Both the position numbers and the translations under genes were made by a program. A stretch of DNA of 47,193 nucleotides from positions 1 through 47,193 of the forward strand of contig JALXCB010000128.1 in the NCBI GenBank assembly GCA_026991225.1, written 5' to 3'. This document shows, piece after piece, positions 17,701 through 27,600 of the stretch; within the stretch, counting starts at the first letter, position 1; the number at the start of each line of letters is the position of its first letter. The notes beneath the pieces are model-generated. The model ran no database searches, was not told the origin of the DNA, and was given only the letters and a program-made list of their open reading frames with translations. The stretch comes from Anaerolineae bacterium (GTDB taxonomy: Bacteria; Chloroflexota; Anaerolineae; J102).

Positions 17701-20700
17701 TCCTCAACCCCGGCGCCGCCCTCGACAGCGCCGAACTGCGTGATTTCCTGAGCCAGCGCCTGCCCTTCTACATGATGCCCGCGCACTTCACCGTGCTCGA
17801 TGCCTTGCCCCGCACGGCCACGGGCAAGCTCGACCGGCGGGGGCTCTCCCGCATGGAGGGCCAGCGCGTCTCCCTGGGCGCGCCCTACGTCGCCCCCCGC
17901 GGGCCCGAGGAAGAGATGCTGGCCAACATCTGGGCCCAGGTGCTGGACGTCTCCCGCGTGGGCATCCACGACAACTTCTTCGAGCTGGGCGGCCATTCCC
18001 TGCTGGCGACCCAGCTCGCCTCCCGCGTGCGCGAGGCCTTCGGCGTCGAGATCCCCCTCAGCGAGCTCTTTCAATGCCCGACCGTGGCCGAACTGGCCGA
18101 GCGCATCCAACAGGCCCGGGAGCAGCAGCTTGGCCTGGTGGCGCCGCCCATCGAACCCGTCCCGCGGGACAAACCCCTGCCCCTCTCCTTCGCCCAACTT
18201 CGCCTCTGGTTCCTGGACCAGCTTGAACCAGGCAACCTGTTCTACAACATGCCCATGGCCGTGCGTATGGTCGGCCAGCTCGACGTGGACGCATTGGAGC
18301 GGGCGCTGAACGAGATTATCCGCCGTCACGAGGTGCTGCGCACCACCTTTGCGGACGAAGGGGGCGAGCCCTACCAGGTCATCCATCCCGAGATGCGCCT
18401 GGAAGTCCCGGTCGAGGACTTGAGCGATCTGCCCCAAGCGGAGCGGGAAGCCCGGGCGCTGGAGCTGGCCCGGGCCGAGGTGCGCAAGCCCTTCAACCTG
18501 GCGGAAGGCCCTCTGCTGCGGGCCCGCCTGCTGAAAATGGATGAGGATGAGCACATCGCCGTGCTCGTGCTCCATCACATCGTGGCCGATGCCTGGTCCA
18601 TCGGCGTCTTCCTGGGCGAACTGGCCGCGCTCTACAACGCGTTCGTGGCCGGACAACCCTCGCCCCTGCCCGAACTGCCCATCCAGTACGCGGACTACGC
18701 GGTCTGGCAGCGGAACTGGCTCCAGGGCGAGGTGTTGGAGAAGCAGCTTGCCTACTGGCGGGAGAAGCTGGCGGGCGCGCCGCCTCTCCTCGAACTCCCC
18801 ACCGACCGCCCCCGGCCCGCCATCCAGACCGCCAACGGCGCCACCCACAATTTCGTCATTCCCAAAGACCTGGCCGACGAGCTCAACCGCCTCAGCAAGC
18901 AGGAGAACGTCACCCTGTTCATGACCCTGCTGGCCGGGTTCAAGCTGCTGCTGGCCCGCTACGCGGGCATGGAGGACATTAGCGTCGGCTCCGCCATCGC
19001 CAACCGCACCCGCGGCGAGACCGAACGCCTCATCGGCTTCTTCGTCAACACCCTCGTCCTCCGCACCGACCTCTCCGGCAACCCCGCCTTCGTCGATCTG
19101 CTGGCCCGGGTGCGGGAGACCGCGCTGGGCGCGTACGCCCACCAGGACATCCCCTTCGAGATGCTGGTGGACGAGCTCCAGCCCGAGCGCAATCTCAGCC
19201 ACACGCCCCTCTTCCAGGTGGGATTCGCCCTGCAGAACACGCCCCTGAACGCCCAGGAGCTTCCCGACCTGCGGCTGGAGCCCCTGGCCCTGGACGCGGG
19301 CTCCGCCAAATACGACATCACCCTGACCCTGACCGAGGGCGAATCGGGCATCGTGGGCAGCGCCGAGTACAACACCGACCTCTTCGACGCCAGCACCATC
19401 GAGCGCATGATGCGCCACTACGTACGCCTGCTGGAGGCCGCGGTCGCCGACCCCGAGCGCCCGGCCTTCTACCTGCCCATGCTCACCCCGGAGGAAGAAA
19501 CCCTCATCCTGCGCGACTGGAACCAGACCGCCACGCCCTATCCCGAGACGGTCATCCACGCCCTGTTCGAAGAGCAGGCCCGCCAGCGGCCCCACGCCCC
19601 CGCCGCCATCTTCGGCGACCGGCAGCTCACCTACGACGAACTCAATCGCAAGGCCAACCAGCTCGCCCACTACCTCATCGAGCGGGGCGTCGGGCCCGAG
19701 ACCATCGTCGGCATCTCCACCCTCCGCTCTTTGGAGATGGTCGTGGGCATCCTGGGCATCCTCAAGGCCGGCGGCGCCTATCTGCCCATCGATCCGACCT
19801 ATCCCCCCGAGCGCATTCGCTACATGATTGAGGATTCGGGGATTGGGATTTTGCTGACGCAGTCGGTGTTAAGGAAGCAGTATTCAGTGTTCAGTGTTCA
19901 GTATTCAGAAAGTGAACAGGCGTCGGAACTGAACACTGAACACTCGACCGACGCTCCCCAGGACGACGCAGCATCCGCGCCCGCGCTCAGTCTCCAGGTC
20001 ATCTACCTCGACGAACTGAACACTGAACACTACCCGACAACCAACCCCAACGTCCCCCTCACGCCCGATAACCTGGCCTACGTCATCTACACCAGCGGCT
20101 CCACGGGCCGCCCCAAGGGCACGCTGCTTCCCCATCGCGGCCTCGGCAACCTGGCCGACGTGCATCACCGCAATTTCGAGATGACCGAGGGCAAGCGGGT
20201 GCTGCAATTCTCCCCCTTCAGCTTCGACGCCTCGGTGTGGGAGACGGTCATGGCTCTGCGCAACGGCGCGGCCCTGGTCCTGGCCCCGCAGGAGACCCTG
20301 GCCTCCGGGCCCGACCTGCTGCGCCTGCTGAAAGAGCAGCGCATCACCACGGTCACCCTGCCGCCCTCCCTGCTCGCCGTCCTCGAACCGGACGATCTGC
20401 CCGACCTGCACACGGTCATTGCTGCGGGCGAGGCCTGCACCAATGAGATCGTGCGCAAGTGGGCGCCGGGCCGCAACTTCTGGAACGCGTACGGGCCCAC
20501 CGAGACCACCGTCTGCGCTTCCATGCACCGGGTGGACCCCGAGGCCCGTTACGAGGTCGGCCCGCCCATCGGCAAGCCCATCAGCAACTTCCAGCTTTAC
20601 GTGGTGGACAAATACCTCAATCCCCAGCCCGTGGGCGTGCCGGGCGAGCTGCTCATCGGCGGCGTGGGCCTGGCCCGCGGTTACCACAACCGCCCCGACC

Positions 20701-21587
20701 TCACCGCCGAGAAATTTATTCCGAATCCATTCGTCGGCTACCAAAACCACGAAGACACGAAGGCACGAAGGCACGAAGAAGGAAAATCAGAAAAAATCAG
20801 CGAAAATCAGTCTGATCTGCGTCATCTGCGTTCCCATTCCGGCGGTCAACGTCTGTATCGTACGGGCGATCTGGTCAAATACCTCCCCAACGGCGACATC
20901 GAATTCCTGGGCCGTATCGACCACCAGGTCAAGGTGCGGGGCTTCCGCATCGAGCTGGGGGAGATCGAGGCCCGTCTGCGCCAGTTCCCCGGCCTGCAGG
21001 ACAGCGTCGTCATCGTGCGCGAGGACGCGCCCGGCGACAAACGCATCGTCGCCTACTTCGTGCCCGAGCCGGGCGTCGAGGTGAACCAGACCGAGCTGCG
21101 GAACTTCATGCGCGAGGTCCTGCCCGAATACATGGTCCCCAGCTTCTTCGTGCAGCTCGAGGCCATGCCCCTGACGCCCAGCAACAAGATCGACCGCAAG
21201 GCCCTGCCCGCGCCCGACGCCACCGTCCTCGCGCCCACCCGCGAGTACATCCCGCCCACCACCGAGACCGAGATCAAACTGGCGGGCATCGTCGCCGAAT
21301 TGCTGCACATCGAGCGCGTCGGCCTGGCCGATAACTTCTTCGAGCTGGGCGGCCATTCCCTGCTCGCCACCCAGTTCATCTCCCGTGTGCGCGACGTCTT
21401 CGGCGTGGAAATGCCCCTGCGGGCCCTGTTCGAGCACCCCACCATCGGCGAATTCGCCATGCAGCTCGACATCGAACGGGCCAAAGGCGCCAAGACCGCG
21501 GCCCGGCCCGTTATCAAACGCCGCGACCGCGCCGCCCGCCGCGTCAAACGCTCCTCCCTCGACCTCAATCGCGATAACCACTCATAA
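14790..21587 (+). CDS. NRPS3: DCL-type C-A-PCP-C-A-PCP
   Basis: A 2265-residue dimodular synthetase starting at ATG 14790. C1 opens with YPLSPMQQGMLFHSLMAPES and HHILLDG at 144, the hallmark of a condensation domain that accepts a D-configured donor, fitting the epimerase that ends NRPS2. A1 about 470-1010: code DAEHLGLITK by eye, which I cannot assign; YTSGTTG near 637. PCP1 LGGHS, Ser1070. C2 is LCL-like with HHIVADA at 1262 (Ala where Gly is usual). A2 about 1590-2130: DAWTIAAVCK, Phe, very similar to the NRPS1 A domain. PCP2 Ser2190. The C-terminus is a strongly basic tail (KRRDRAARRVKRSSLDL), likely a docking element towards NRPS4, whose N-terminus is acidic. Both A domains carry the two repeat insertions. 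No strong ribosome binding site is visible before the start. Confidence 0.95.
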   Translation: MDITRNIENIYPLSPMQQGMLFHSLMAPESGVYVEQLTARLTGPLNVDAFRKAWQTLVDRHSIFRTAFVWEGVDEPLQVVYRQIELPVNVEDWRGLDAGEQEARVAAFLEEERLRGFDLGQAPLLRVHLLRLGDEDYRFVWTFHHILLDGWSFPIVLKELFMLYEGFSRGMTPRLPPARPYADYIAWIKKQDVTQAEAFWRNMLQGFTTPTPLVMARRTDVTTEAATYDLQALNLSPETSNALRELARKYQLTLNTFIQGAWALILSRYSGEEDVVFGATVSGRPPTLPGSERMVGLFINTLPVRTQIFDNTRAFIWLQQLQALQAEMRQFEYSSLVDVQGWSDVPRDQPLFESIIVFENYPVDQAMAQQRSTLQISDVRSAEQTNYPLTVVAAPGQVIGIRIAYDQRQFAPETIRRLLGHMETILNAMARDLEQPVGALPLLSREEERQILVDWNATDAPLPPEGDLIALFEKQAAATPDAVALWFRGETLSYADLNARANQLAHALIARGVGPGDVVGIYMEKSFDPITALLGVLKAGAAYLPLDPALPAERLRFMVEDSGARMVISHQYSVFSVQYSEEGRPELKTEHSRDVSKSIFSTKDSATIETILLEELNTSTSSNPNLTIEPENAAYIIYTSGTTGQPKGVVIPRRAITNHAVAMAGEMGLTPDDRILQFITLSFDAAAEEIYPALIRGAGVVIPESNVDIVGEKLVRLAEESGVTVLHMPAAVWNALVDELDEADAPIWPSLRLLLLGGDAPDVARLQEFTRLLGRSIPFVNLYGPTETTITATRYRTTTDVETDEPIPIGSPIANVKVYVLDAKRRPLPPDAPGELYIGGMGLALGYHNRPDLTAQAFVPNPFAAPQDHEDTKARRHEEEKSEKISENLSHPRHLRSHSERLYKTGDRVRWTADGQLVFMGRVDDQVKIRGFRVEPGEVEAALKAHPAISDAAVVAEQDDRGIKYLAAYVVLNPGAALDSAELRDFLSQRLPFYMMPAHFTVLDALPRTATGKLDRRGLSRMEGQRVSLGAPYVAPRGPEEEMLANIWAQVLDVSRVGIHDNFFELGGHSLLATQLASRVREAFGVEIPLSELFQCPTVAELAERIQQAREQQLGLVAPPIEPVPRDKPLPLSFAQLRLWFLDQLEPGNLFYNMPMAVRMVGQLDVDALERALNEIIRRHEVLRTTFADEGGEPYQVIHPEMRLEVPVEDLSDLPQAEREARALELARAEVRKPFNLAEGPLLRARLLKMDEDEHIAVLVLHHIVADAWSIGVFLGELAALYNAFVAGQPSPLPELPIQYADYAVWQRNWLQGEVLEKQLAYWREKLAGAPPLLELPTDRPRPAIQTANGATHNFVIPKDLADELNRLSKQENVTLFMTLLAGFKLLLARYAGMEDISVGSAIANRTRGETERLIGFFVNTLVLRTDLSGNPAFVDLLARVRETALGAYAHQDIPFEMLVDELQPERNLSHTPLFQVGFALQNTPLNAQELPDLRLEPLALDAGSAKYDITLTLTEGESGIVGSAEYNTDLFDASTIERMMRHYVRLLEAAVADPERPAFYLPMLTPEEETLILRDWNQTATPYPETVIHALFEEQARQRPHAPAAIFGDRQLTYDELNRKANQLAHYLIERGVGPETIVGISTLRSLEMVVGILGILKAGGAYLPIDPTYPPERIRYMIEDSGIGILLTQSVLRKQYSVFSVQYSESEQASELNTEHSTDAPQDDAASAPALSLQVIYLDELNTEHYPTTNPNVPLTPDNLAYVIYTSGSTGRPKGTLLPHRGLGNLADVHHRNFEMTEGKRVLQFSPFSFDASVWETVMALRNGAALVLAPQETLASGPDLLRLLKEQRITTVTLPPSLLAVLEPDDLPDLHTVIAAGEACTNEIVRKWAPGRNFWNAYGPTETTVCASMHRVDPEARYEVGPPIGKPISNFQLYVVDKYLNPQPVGVPGELLIGGVGLARGYHNRPDLTAEKFIPNPFVGYQNHEDTKARRHEEGKSEKISENQSDLRHLRSHSGGQRLYRTGDLVKYLPNGDIEFLGRIDHQVKVRGFRIELGEIEARLRQFPGLQDSVVIVREDAPGDKRIVAYFVPEPGVEVNQTELRNFMREVLPEYMVPSFFVQLEAMPLTPSNKIDRKALPAPDATVLAPTREYIPPTTETEIKLAGIVAELLHIERVGLADNFFELGGHSLLATQFISRVRDVFGVEMPLRALFEHPTIGEFAMQLDIERAKGAKTAARPVIKRRDRAARRVKRSSLDLNRDNHS
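16500..16643 (+). repeat. Site-1 repeat in NRPS3 A1
   Basis: 7-mer run CAGTATTCAGTATTCAGTGT from 16500, then a decayed inverse copy (CTGAAAACTGAACAC near 16548) and a final truncated CTGAACACTTCC near 16635. This is the most degenerate of the nine copies. Confidence 0.85.
17393..17485 (+). repeat. Site-2 repeat in NRPS3 A1, type B+D
   Basis: CCACGAAGACACGAAGGCGC tandem followed by a different repeat, AAAATCAGAAAAAATCAGCG through CATCTGCGTTCCCATTC. It is translated as DHEDTKARRHEEEKSEKISE then RHLRSHSE, just before RLYKTGDR. Confidence 0.88.
19878..20030 (+). repeat. Site-1 repeat in NRPS3 A2
   Basis: 7-mer run at 19878-19908 and inverse copies ending at 20030. Nearly the same as the NRPS1 copy (KQYSVFSVQYSESEQA), consistent with the two Phe-type A domains being close paralogues. 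Confidence 0.9.
20747..20840 (+). repeat. Site-2 repeat in NRPS3 A2, type B+D
   Basis: CCACGAAGACACGAAGGCAC tandem followed by the AAAATCAG/CATCTGCGTTCC repeat. The closely related Phe-type A domain of NRPS1 carries type B+C here instead, so the second half of the insertion differs between paralogues. Confidence 0.88.
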
Positions 21588-21689
21588 GCCCCGTTTACGG
21601 GGCGTCGTTCCTAGCCCGGAGGCTTTAGCTCCGGGCGTGAGCGGCCCGACCCCCTCACGCCTCACGCATCACGTTTCACGCATCACGCA
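21588..21689 (+). repeat. REP hairpins and CATCACG repeats between NRPS3 and NRPS4
   Basis: GCCCCGTTTACGGGGC hairpin, then GCCCGGAGGCTTTAGCTCCG and its end, beginning at the NRPS3 stop; then a run of CTCACGCATCACGTTTCACG-type repeats up to 3 bases before the NRPS4 start codon. The whole 105-bp gap is repeat sequence and no conventional ribosome binding site is visible. Confidence 0.85.
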
Positions 21690-21692
21690 CCC

Positions 21693-24600
21693 ATGCCCGA
21701 CGACATCTTCCAACAGACCGTCGATATCACCTCCGACGACGTCTATATCTTCCCCACCTCCTACGCCCAGCGCCGCCTCTGGTTCCTGGACCAGTTCGAC
21801 CGCGGCAGCCCCTACTACAACATCCCCACGGCCATCCGCATCACCGGCCCGCTGGACGTGCAGGTGCTGGAAGACGCGCTCAACGAGATCGTCGCCCGGC
21901 ACGAGGCCCTGCGCACCGTCTTCATCGCCAGGGATGGCGAGCCCTACCAGGTAGTCTATCCCGAGATGCGGGTGCACGTGCCCGTGGTGGATTTGCGAGA
22001 CCTGCCGTCCGAGCAGCGGGAGGACGAGGCCATGCGCCTGGCCCGGGAGGAGGCCCGCAAGCCCTTCGACCTGGCCACCGGGCCCCTTTTCCGCGTCCTC
22101 ATCATCCGTCTGGACGATGAGGATTTCATCGCGGTGCTCAACCTGCACCACATCATCGCCGACGGCTGGTCCATGGCCGTGCTGGTGCGGGAGATCGCGG
22201 TCCTCTACGACGCTTTCTCCAAAGGGCTGCCTTCGCCCCTGCCCGAGCTGGAAATCCAGTACGGCGATTTCGCCGAGTGGCAGCGGGAATACCTCCAGGG
22301 CGAGGTGCTGGAGGAACAGCTTTCCTACTGGAAACGGGTGCTGGACGACCTCCCGCCCGTCCTCGAACTCCCCACCGACCATCCCCGGCCCGCGGTCTTC
22401 AGCTCCCGCGGCGCCTCCTGGTCCTTCCGCATCCCCAAAGACCTGGTGGATGAGGTCAAGCGCCTGGCCCAGCGGGAGAGCGCAACGCCATTCATGGCGT
22501 TTCTGGCCGCGTTTGAAACGCTGCTGTACCGCTACTCGGGCCAGGAAACCATCGCCGTGGGCACGCCCGTGGCCAACCGCACCCAGGCCGAGATCGAGCC
22601 CCTCATCGGCGTCTTCATCAACACTCTGGTCATCCGCGCCGACTTCGATCCCGGCATGAGTTTCCTCGACCTGCTCCGCCAGACCCGCGAGCAGGCGCTG
22701 GGCGCGTACGCCCACCAGGACCTGCCCTTCGAGATGCTGGTGGATGAGCTCCAGCCCGAGCGGGATATGAGCCACACGCCCCTGTTCCAGGTCATGTTCA
22801 TCATGCAGAACATGCCCCTGCAGGGCTCGGGCCAGCAGGTCTCCGACATCCACATGCGCGTCCTCGAACTGGACGCGGGCACGGCCACCTTCGATATCAC
22901 CTACTCCCTGGCGGAGCAGGCCACAGGCATGCATGTCTCGGTGGAATACAGCACCGACCTGTTCGAGCTGCCCACCATCCAGCGCATGGCCCGCCACTAC
23001 ATCACCCTGCTGCGGTCCATCGTCGAACACCCCGAAGCGCCCGTGGCCGCGCTCAACATGCTCACCCCCGAGGAGCGGCACACCATCCTGGCCGAGTGGA
23101 ACGACACCGCCACCGCCGACCGCCGCGACCACACCGTCCACGAGCTGTTCATGCAGGTGGCGGCCCGCCAGCCCGATGCGGTGGCCGTGCGCTATGAGGG
23201 CCAGAGCCTCACCTACGGCGAACTCGACGCCCGCTCCAACCAGCTCGCCCACTTCCTGCGGGAGAAGGGCGTCGGGCCCGAGACCCTGGTCGGCGTGATG
23301 CTCCCCAAATCCCTCGACCTCATCGTCACCCTCCTGGGCATCCTCAAGGCCGGCGGCGCCTACCTGCCCATCAGCCCGGACTACCCCCCCGAGCGCATCC
23401 GGTACATGATCGAGGACAGCGGCGCGCGATTTGTGCTGGTGGATCGGGCGGATGAAGTGTTCAGTGTTCAGTTTTCAGTGTTCAGTGAGCAGCCGGAACT
23501 GAACACTGCAAACTCGACCGATGCGCCCGCGGCCGAGTTTGCATCAGCGCCAGCGCCCGCAGACCAAGGCGCCGATCCTTCAACACTGAACACTGAACAC
23601 TTGCCCGACGCATCCCGCGAGACGGCCGCCTACCCGCCAACGCCCACATTTCAAGTTATCCATCTCGATGAACTGAACACTGAACACTACCCCCCCACCC
23701 CTCCTGACGTCCGCGTCACGCCCGACAACCTGGTTTACGTCATCTACACCTCCGGCTCCACGGGCCGCCCCAAGGGCGTGATGCTTTCCCACCGCAGTCT
23801 GGTGAACTCGTACAAAGGCTGGGAGGAGGCCTACGGCCTGCTGGATGAGGCCCGCAGCCACCTGCAGATGGCCAATTTCTCCTTCGACGTCTTCTCGGGC
23901 GACCTGGTGCGGGCGCTGCTCTCGGGCGGGAAGCTCGTTCTCGTCCCTCGCGACTACCTCCTCTCCCCGCCCGACCTCTACCGCCTCATGGTGGAGGAGG
24001 AGATTACCATCGCCGAGTTCGTGCCCGCGGTGCTGCGCAATCTGGTGGGATGGTTGGAGAAAAACGGCGGGGATCTGGCCTTCATGCGGGTGCTGATCTG
24101 CGCTTCCGATAGCTGGTACGCGGGCGAATACCGGGATTTCCTGCGCTTCTGCGGCCCGCAAACCCGCCTCATCAACTCCTTCGGCCTCACCGAAGCCGCG
24201 GTGGACAGCACCTATTTCGAGAGCGAGAGCCTGGAACTGGCCAGCGATCAGGTCGTTCCCATCGGCAAGCCCTTCCCCAACAACCGCATTTACATCCTCG
24301 ACGACGCCCTCAACCTCGTGCCCGTGGGCGTCAAGGGCGAACTCTACGTGGCTGGGCTGGGCCTGGCCCGCGGCTACCTCAACCGCCCCGACCTCACCGC
24401 CGAACGCTTCCTCCCTGATCCTTACCTCCGGGAGGTGGACGAAGCGATTGGGGTTGAGGCGGATGCAACGAGTCCACCTCCCGGAGGTGATGGGGCGAAG
24501 GGGCCCCGCATGTACAAAACCGGCGACCTGGCCCGCTGGCTGCCCTCGGGCGATATCGAATTCATCGGCCGCAAGGACTACCAGGTCAAGGTGCGGGGCT

Positions 24601-27600
24601 TCCGCATCGAGCCCGGCGAGATCGAAGCCGTCCTCAGCCAGCATCCTTTGGTCAAAATCTGCGCAGTGGACGCCCGCCAGGCGCCCGGTCGGGGCAAGGA
24701 GCTGATCGCCTGGTTCGTGCCTGTCGAAGGGGCCGAGCCGCCCGCGGTCTCTGAACTCCGCCGCTTTATGCAGGAGCGCCTGCCCGACTACATGGTTCCC
24801 AGCCACTTCGTCGTGGTCGAGACCATGCCCCTCACCCCCAACGGCAAGATCAACCGCCGCGCCCTGCCCGATCCCGACTGGACCCAGCGCGTGGCCGAGG
24901 CCGAATTCATCGCCCCCCGCACGCCCGTGGAGGAGATCCTGGCGGGCATCTGGCGGGAGGTGCTGCGCATCGAGCAGATCAGCGTCCTCGACAACTTCTT
25001 CGAGCTGGGCGGCCATTCCCTCCTCGCCACCCAGCTTGTCTCCCGCATGGAAGAGGCCTTCGACATCGACGTGCCCCTGCGCGTCGTCTTCGAAAGCCCC
25101 ACCATCGCCACTCAGGCCGAGTTCGTCGAGATCGAGAAGCGGGCCGCGGCGGGACTGCGCCCGCCCCCCATCGAACCCCTGCCCCGCACGGGCGACGACC
25201 GCTTCCCCCTCTCCTTCGCCCAACAGCGACTCTGGTTCCTGGATCAGCTCCAGCCCAACAGCCCCTTCTACAACATCCCCGAATCGGTGCGCGTCACCGG
25301 CCCGCTGGACGTGGACGCGCTGATCCGCGCCTTCCGTCAGGTCGTGGCCCGCCACGAGAGCCTGCGTACGGTCTTCGAGCAGGTCGATGGCGAACCCGTC
25401 CAGCACATCCTGCCCGACCTGCCCATCGACATCCCCATCATCGATCTCGGCGGCCTGAGCGAGGAGGAACGCGAGGCCGAGGTGCGCCGCCTGGCCTACG
25501 AAGAGGCCCAGACCCCCTTCGACCTGGCCCGCGGACCCCTGCTGCGGGTCAAACTCCTGCGCCTGGCCCCGCGGGAACACGTCATCCTCTTCACCCTCCA
25601 CCACATCATCTCCGACAACTGGTCCTCCAACATCCTCATCACCGAGGTGGCGCTCCTCTACGACGCCATCCTCAAGGGCCAGCCCGCCCGCCTGCCCGAC
25701 CTGCCCATCCAGTACGCGGACTTCGCGGTCTGGCAGCGGAACTGGCTCCAGGGCGAGGTGTTGGAACGCCAGCTCGACTTCTGGCGGAAGCAGCTTCAGG
25801 GCGCGCCGCCCCTGCTGGAACTCCCCACCGACCGACCCCGGCCGCCCGTCCAGACCTTCCGCGGGGATTACCTCACCTTCCAGCTTCCCGACGACATCGG
25901 GCCCGCCATTGCCGACCTGGCCCGCCGCGAGGGCGCGACCCTGTTCATGGCCCTGCTGGCCGCGTTCGACGTCCTCCTCTACCGCTACGCCCATCAGGAT
26001 GACATCAGCGTGGGCACGCCCATCTCGGGCCGCACCCACCGGGCCACCGAGAACCTCATCGGCTTCTTCGTCAACACCCTGGTGCTGCGGGCCGACCTCT
26101 CCGGCGAACCCAGTTTCCGCCAGCTCCTGGCCCTCATCCGGGACGTGGCCCTGGACGCGTACGCCCATCAGGACGTGCCCTTCGAGATGGTCGTCGAGGC
26201 CGTCCAGCCCGAGCGCAGCCTCAGCCAGAGCCCCCTCTTCCAGGTCATGTTCACCCTGCAGAACGTGGCCTCCGAGGCCCAGGTGGTCTCCGACCTGCGT
26301 ATCAAGCCCGTGGACGCGCACAGCGGCACGGCCAAATTCGATCTCACCCTGTTCATGCAGGAGCAGGATGGGCGGCTCAGCGGCGCGCTGGAGTTCAACA
26401 CCGATTTGTTCGACCGGGAGACCATCGAGCGCATGGCCGGGCATTTCGGGGAACTGCTGAAAGCCATCGTCGCCGATCCCGACATGGCCATCGCCCGGCT
26501 GCCCATGCTCACCGAGGCGGAGCGCCAGCTCCTCCTCGTCGAATGGAACCGCACCGACGCGCCCTTCCCCGACCATCTCATCCTGCCCGACCTGTTCGAG
26601 GCCCAGGCCGCGGCCACGCCCGACGCGCCCGCGCTCCACTTCCGCCACGAGACCCTGTCCTTCGCCGAGCTCAACGCCCGCGCCAACCGGCTCGCTCATC
26701 TCCTGCAAGATAAGGGCGTCGGCCCCGACGACATCGTCGCGGTTCTCCTCCCCCGCACGCCCCAGGCCGTCATCGCCCTCCTGGGCATCCTCAAAGCCGG
26801 CGCGGCCTATCTCCCCATCGACCCGACCTATCCGCCCGAGCGCATCCTGTACATGATCGAGGATTCTGGGGCGCGACTTGTGTTGGTGGATCGGGCGGAT
26901 GAAGTGTTCAGTGTTCAGTATTCAGTGTTCAGTGAGCAGCCAGAACTGAACACTGAACACTCGACCGATGCATCTCGCGAGACGGCCGCCTCCCCTCCAA
27001 CGCCCACAGACCAAGGCGTCGATCCTTCAACACTGAACACTGAAAACTTGCCCGACGTATCCAGCGAGACGGTCGCCTCCCCGCCAACGCCCACACACCA
27101 GATCATCCAACTCTCAGAACTGAACACTTTTAGCCATTACCCTGAGACAAATCCCGAGCGCAAACTTACCCCCACCAACCTGGCCTACGTCATCTACACC
27201 AGCGGCTCCACCGGCCGTCCCAAGGGCGTCATGGTGCACCACCGCGGGGTGGTCAACTACCTGACCTGGGTGCAGCAGCGCTATCCCGTGGCCGAAGGCC
27301 AGGGCTCACCCGTCCACTCCTCCCTCTCCTTCGACCTCACCGTCACCAGCCTCTTCGGCCCCCTGGTCGCCGGACGCCCCGCCCGCCTCATCCCCGAGGA
27401 CGCGGGCATCGAGGGCCTGACCGAGGCCCTGCGCCGGGAAGGGGACTACGGTCTGGTCAAGATCACGCCCGCTCATCTCGAACTGGTCAGCCGCGAGCTG
27501 ACGCCCGAGGAAGCGGCTCGCGCCACTCACGCCTTCATCATCGGCGGCGAGGCCCTGCTGGGCGAGCACATCGCCTTCTGGCAACGCCACGCGCCCCACA